This document shows positions 7,456 to 10,676 of a DNA stretch of 10,676 nt, in pieces (the first letter of the stretch is position 1; each line of letters starts with the position of its first letter). The notes beneath the pieces are model-generated. The model worked only from the letters and a program-made list of their open reading frames with translations, did no database searches and was not told the origin of the DNA. The DNA is from Lachnospira sp. UBA2821. Its GTDB lineage: Bacteria; Bacillota; Clostridia; Lachnospirales; Lachnospiraceae. A program made the translations under genes and the position numbers. The DNA is taken from NCBI GenBank assembly GCA_002351535.1, contig DEGR01000024.1, positions 1 through 10,676 of the forward strand. Reading direction: 5' to 3'.

Positions 7456-9843
7456 CTAATTTTGTATAATTACTCCGGTCACTACACCATTCATAAAAAA
7501 ATCCTGATAAGAAATATGAATATCATTATACTTCACATTACCCGGATGCAAAACCACCTCACTTTTTGTATCCTCAAACTGTTTCAGTGTCAACTGATTT
7601 TCTGCTCTGCTTCCACCAACAATAATATCCCCATTTTCAGCAACATTTTGACTTTTTACAATAACGATTGCTCCATCCGGTATACCAAAATCAATCATGC
7701 TGTCTCCATTAACTTTAAGTGCATACAGTAAATCCCCACTCGACGCAAAAATATCCGGAAACATGAACTTTTCAATATGCAAAATATTTGCCTGCTTTAA
7801 AGTTCCTGCTGCGACTTCTCCCATCAGTTGCGCCGTATAGTTTCCCGTTATCCACTCATTCTGATTATCTATTATATAAAAATTCCCCGTATTGATGCAA
7901 TCCTGTTTATACCTGTATGTCTTTCCATGCTTCAAATCGACATACTGATAAAATAGCATATCCCCCTCGTTATAATATGGAATTTCTTTTACCTTAGTAT
8001 ATCTTAATCGAAAACCCTCTTTATCTTTTGAAACCGATACACGTTGCGTAATTACCCAATCTCCGTTTGTAATTACAACATACTCCGGTATCGTATTAGG
8101 TAATAAATACGACTCTAACTGTTTCCATGCCGTATCAAGCTGTTCTCCACGTTTTTTAATTTCCACCAGAATAAATGGTCTGTCCTTATGTTCACAATCA
8201 CGAAATATTGCAATATCTTCATAATACTGCCTTGAACCATACTGAAGCGGATACTCAAACTGAATACAGTCTTTTGGATACCCATAACGAACACGTACCT
8301 GTTCTACATACCACTGCCTTACCTTCTCCTCTGCATTATTATCCGCCTGATCTTTATTCAGATAATGTTCTAACGGAATTTCATAATATTCCCCTATCTC
8401 ATCTTGATTTGCCAGATACTGCGGCGATATTTCATCCATAAAAACGGATTTTCTTCCACTGCTGCTCATATATAATTGTTTTCTGGCTCTTGTCATCCCC
8501 ACATAAAGCAGTTTTCTTTCTTCTTCCTCTTTATCTTCTGAAACAGGTATAATTCCTTCATTAATTCCCACTACAAATACTATCGGAAACTCCAATCCTT
8601 TCACAGCATGTAATGTCAATAACGGAATAGCCTCTCTCTCATAATATGTATCAGCATCTTCTCCACGTAATATGTTAGCATCCAATCCATTTTCCAGCAA
8701 ATGCACCTTTACATCATCAAGGTAATTCCAGTTTCTTGATATAATGGCAATATCACTCAATTCATACTTTTCATCCATCAGAAGTTTTTTTATCTCATTA
8801 ATAATCCAGTCTAATTCTTCATCCACTTTTTCAAAAAAATGATATTGAGGTTTCGTTCCATTTCTCTCCACTAATACCGGTTCCACAAAATCATCACTCT
8901 TATTTAATCCCTGGTCTTTTTCTAACAATGAATATGCTGCCATTGCAATCTGCTTTGTAGTTCTGTAATTTTTGGATAAAATATTAGATTTTCCTGCCAT
9001 ATTAAATCCAACACTCTTAAAGCTATGTCTTGATAACCATGAATGTCCGTATATGCTCTGTGCCACATCTGTAAGAAACCAGATACAGTGTCCCTCTTTG
9101 TCATTGTAAATCTTTTTAATGATTTCCAACTGCACTCTGGTCAAATCCTGACTTTCATCAACAAGTATATAAGAATACTTTTTCCAATGTATTTTTTTCT
9201 TCTCCATACGTTTTAGCACACGCAATGCATTAGCATAAAAATCCGTAAGATTTCTGCGATTCATCTCATTTTCATACAACTTAAACAATTCAAAGATAAT
9301 CTTTCTGCTGTCTCCCTGCTTTTGCAGACGCATATTGCTATTTCCCTTTGCAATTCTGCCTAAACGCTCTACAGACAAATATTCCTCTTCGTAAATATAA
9401 TTACAACTCTTCATCCAATTAAATTCTTCCAAAAGAAAATTCATGTTTTCTTCTTTTGCTATAGTATTATTCCCATAGGTTTGCTGTATTTTCTGTATTG
9501 CCCAACGGAGTACCGCACGTTTATCACTGTCACTTGCAAGTTTTCTGTTATCACCTGCGACATAACCATAAATAAGAGCATCTATAGTTCTGACTTTTAA
9601 CTGCTCATTGTGAAGCATGATTTTATTTTCTTTACACAGATGTGTCATATATTTAATCAGTAATTTATTATAAGTCAGTAATAAAATACTCTCTTTTGTT
9701 AAGTCCGCCTCCTTTAAAATATCCATAATCTTATAAAGTGCAAGTGTTGTTTTCCCGCTGCCTGCAACTCCTTTTATGAGACAATGACCATTACTTTTAC
9801 TATTTAATACTTTTATTTGTTCAGAAGTTAACTCAATATCCAT
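7456..9843 (-). CDS. SF1 helicase - PD-(D/E)XK nuclease - LexA/S24 autoprotease fusion
   Basis: A 795-residue cytosolic protein with three domains. (1) A UvrD/Rep-type SF1 helicase, about 1-480: Q motif TSEQ (6-9), Walker A GVAGSGKTT (25-33), DESQD (229-233), FLTDVAQSIYG (256-266), NYRTT (292-296), TLHAVKGLEFPIVFV (410-424) and YVGMTRA (447-453). Only about 115 residues separate motifs IV and V, so the 2B insertion of UvrD is missing or tiny. (2) A nuclease-like domain, about 503-605, resembling the HsdR N-terminus: Glu530, Asp543 (YYEDIAIF), Glu561-Ile-Lys563 and Gln575-xxx-Tyr579. (3) A LexA/S24 domain, about 672-795: VAAG with an Ala679-Gly680 scissile pair, GDSM with Ser715, and LTLKQF with Lys754. 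No helix-turn-helix is evident, so it is not simply a repressor. ATG 9843 follows a strong GAGGGGG site. A role in DNA repair or anti-phage defence, switched by self-cleavage, is inferred from architecture. Confidence 0.87.
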   Translation of the reverse strand: MDIELTSEQIKVLNSKSNGHCLIKGVAGSGKTTLALYKIMDILKEADLTKESILLLTYNKLLIKYMTHLCKENKIMLHNEQLKVRTIDALIYGYVAGDNRKLASDSDKRAVLRWAIQKIQQTYGNNTIAKEENMNFLLEEFNWMKSCNYIYEEEYLSVERLGRIAKGNSNMRLQKQGDSRKIIFELFKLYENEMNRRNLTDFYANALRVLKRMEKKKIHWKKYSYILVDESQDLTRVQLEIIKKIYNDKEGHCIWFLTDVAQSIYGHSWLSRHSFKSVGFNMAGKSNILSKNYRTTKQIAMAAYSLLEKDQGLNKSDDFVEPVLVERNGTKPQYHFFEKVDEELDWIINEIKKLLMDEKYELSDIAIISRNWNYLDDVKVHLLENGLDANILRGEDADTYYEREAIPLLTLHAVKGLEFPIVFVVGINEGIIPVSEDKEEEERKLLYVGMTRARKQLYMSSSGRKSVFMDEISPQYLANQDEIGEYYEIPLEHYLNKDQADNNAEEKVRQWYVEQVRVRYGYPKDCIQFEYPLQYGSRQYYEDIAIFRDCEHKDRPFILVEIKKRGEQLDTAWKQLESYLLPNTIPEYVVITNGDWVITQRVSVSKDKEGFRLRYTKVKEIPYYNEGDMLFYQYVDLKHGKTYRYKQDCINTGNFYIIDNQNEWITGNYTAQLMGEVAAGTLKQANILHIEKFMFPDIFASSGDLLYALKVNGDSMIDFGIPDGAIVIVKSQNVAENGDIIVGGSRAENQLTLKQFEDTKSEVVLHPGNVKYNDIHISYQDFFMNGVVTGVIIQN

Positions 9844-9883
9844 ATTTATCCCCCTCGTGAATAGAATACTTTAAATATTTATT

Positions 9884-9912
9884 ATTTTACCACAAGGAAA
9901 GCTATAAGTCAG
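9884..9912 (-). promoter_or_regulatory. Promoter of the helicase-nuclease-protease gene
   Basis: The minus strand reads CTGACT (9907-9912), 17 bases, then TGG-TAAAAT with the -10 at 9884-9889. It starts just 7 bases after the MATE stop and gives a leader of about 35 bases. I see no GAAC-N4-GTTC type SOS box overlapping it. Confidence 0.65.
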
Positions 9913-9918
9913 CATCTA

Positions 9919-10676
9919 CTAAGATTTTATACTAATGATTTTTTCTTTTTTAATTTTGTAGTAGAATACTCCCACAATATCTGCCAGAAACCACCAGATA
10001 GGAACAGACCACCAGATACCGTTCACACCAATAGACGGTATATCAGAAAGCAAATATGCCAGTGCTACACGAGTACCTAAAGAGATGATTGTAAGAACAA
10101 CACTCATGCCCGGTCTTCCCAAAGCCCTATATAAACCATACAATAGGAACAAACATCCTATTCCACAATAAAATGTACCTTCTATTCTCAGGTAACGCAC
10201 CCCTTCTCTTATAATATCTGTCTCTCCGGCATCTACAAAAATCGTCATAAGCGACTTTGAAAAAGTAAAAACAAGAGCAGATATAATTATGCAGAAGGTC
10301 ACAGATATACATACTGCCCCCTTCAATCCCGCACGGATTCTTTTCTCCTCTTTTGCACCATAATTCTGTGCAATAAAAGTAGAAAATGCATTGCCAAAAT
10401 CCTGTACAGGCATATATGCAAAAGCATCTATCTTCACTGCGGCTGCGAAAGCTGCCATAACTGCAGTTCCAAAGCTATTAACAAGTCCCTGCACCATAAG
10501 AATTCCAAGATTCATAACCGATTGCTGAACACATGTGAGCACTGAAAATGAAATAATTTCCCTGATTCGCTCCAAATGCAGAAAACGGATTTTCCATATT
10601 GAACGTACCTGACAATAGCATATTAGTGTATATGCTGTTATTCCTCCCCCGGAAATATATACACTCTCGGATTCTC
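9919..10676 (-). CDS. MATE-family efflux transporter, C-terminal part (5' end outside window)
   Basis: The reading frame is open from the window edge to TAG at 9919, giving about 252 residues. Multidrug and toxin extrusion (MATE) pumps export cations and drugs using a Na+ or H+ gradient and have about 450 residues in 12 helices, so this is roughly the second half. Seen: an amphipathic linker IWKIRFLHLERIREII, then QQSVMNLGILMVQGLVNSFG, the characteristic YMPVQDFGNAFSTFIAQNYGAK, and further hydrophobic helices (SVTFCIIISALVFTF, FYCGIGCLFLLYGLYRALG), ending in a Lys-rich cytosolic tail. A TTG at 10575 could be read as a start, but coding clearly continues upstream. The gene precedes the helicase gene on the same strand with no clear terminator between them, so some read-through is possible. 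The exported substrate cannot be read from the sequence. Confidence 0.88.
   Translation of the reverse strand, partial: ESESVYISGGGITAYTLICYCQVRSIWKIRFLHLERIREIISFSVLTCVQQSVMNLGILMVQGLVNSFGTAVMAAFAAAVKIDAFAYMPVQDFGNAFSTFIAQNYGAKEEKRIRAGLKGAVCISVTFCIIISALVFTFSKSLMTIFVDAGETDIIREGVRYLRIEGTFYCGIGCLFLLYGLYRALGRPGMSVVLTIISLGTRVALAYLLSDIPSIGVNGIWWSVPIWWFLADIVGVFYYKIKKEKIISIKS

Noticed and set aside
9844..9918. SOS operator controlling the helicase-nuclease-protease gene
   Set aside because: I searched by eye for GAAC-N4-GTTC and related palindromes; only short AT-rich palindromes such as AAATATTT are present.
9919..10575. Complete 218-residue protein starting at TTG 10575
   Set aside because: The frame stays open upstream to the window edge and encodes residues that fit the MATE central linker, so this is the 3' part of a longer gene.

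Overview
The window is low in GC, and every gene I can support lies on the minus strand. Protein similarity recalled from memory (a PFK with the GGNGT/PKTIDND signatures, a CotH lipoprotein, a NUC endonuclease with the NRCHLIGYQLTGEN signature, and a MATE pump) points to a Gram-positive anaerobe of the Clostridia, most likely Lachnospiraceae. There are no tRNA or rRNA genes, CRISPR arrays, transposases or integrases. No gene-free stretch exceeds 300 bases; the longest gap is the 179 bases between the azoreductase-like gene and the phosphofructokinase pseudogene.

Reading in the direction of transcription (high to low coordinates):
(1) 10676-9919 is the C-terminal half of a MATE-family efflux transporter whose 5' part lies outside the window.
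(2) 9843-7456 encodes the most notable protein, a 795-residue fusion of a UvrD/Rep-like SF1 helicase, a PD-(D/E)XK nuclease domain resembling the N-terminus of type I restriction HsdR subunits, and a C-terminal LexA/S24-type autoprotease domain. Its Ser/Lys dyad and Ala-Gly scissile site look intact. It has its own promoter and is followed 39 bases later by an NAD(P)H-dependent FMN oxidoreductase (azoreductase-like) gene, 7416-6838.
(3) 6658-5592 is a 6-phosphofructokinase gene broken by a TGA codon and a -1 frameshift.
(4) 5470-3719 encodes a 583-residue relative of 1-deoxy-D-xylulose-5-phosphate synthase. It keeps the thiamine-diphosphate residues but has changed several substrate-binding residues. 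It has its own promoter and a 13-bp hairpin terminator.
(5) 3550-22 is a tightly packed four-gene operon: a charged, probably helical cytosolic protein (201 aa), a small conserved protein (139 aa), a secreted NUC-type nuclease lipoprotein and a CotH-kinase-like lipoprotein. The first three are joined by 1- and 8-base overlaps.

The operon in (5) combines two cytosolic proteins of unknown role with two exported lipoproteins, which suggests a cell-surface function. The helicase-nuclease-protease in (2) looks like a single-protein DNA repair or defence device that could be switched by self-cleavage in response to DNA damage or invading DNA. That function is inferred from the domain arrangement. 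The gene calls rest on reading motifs and start contexts; no database search was run.
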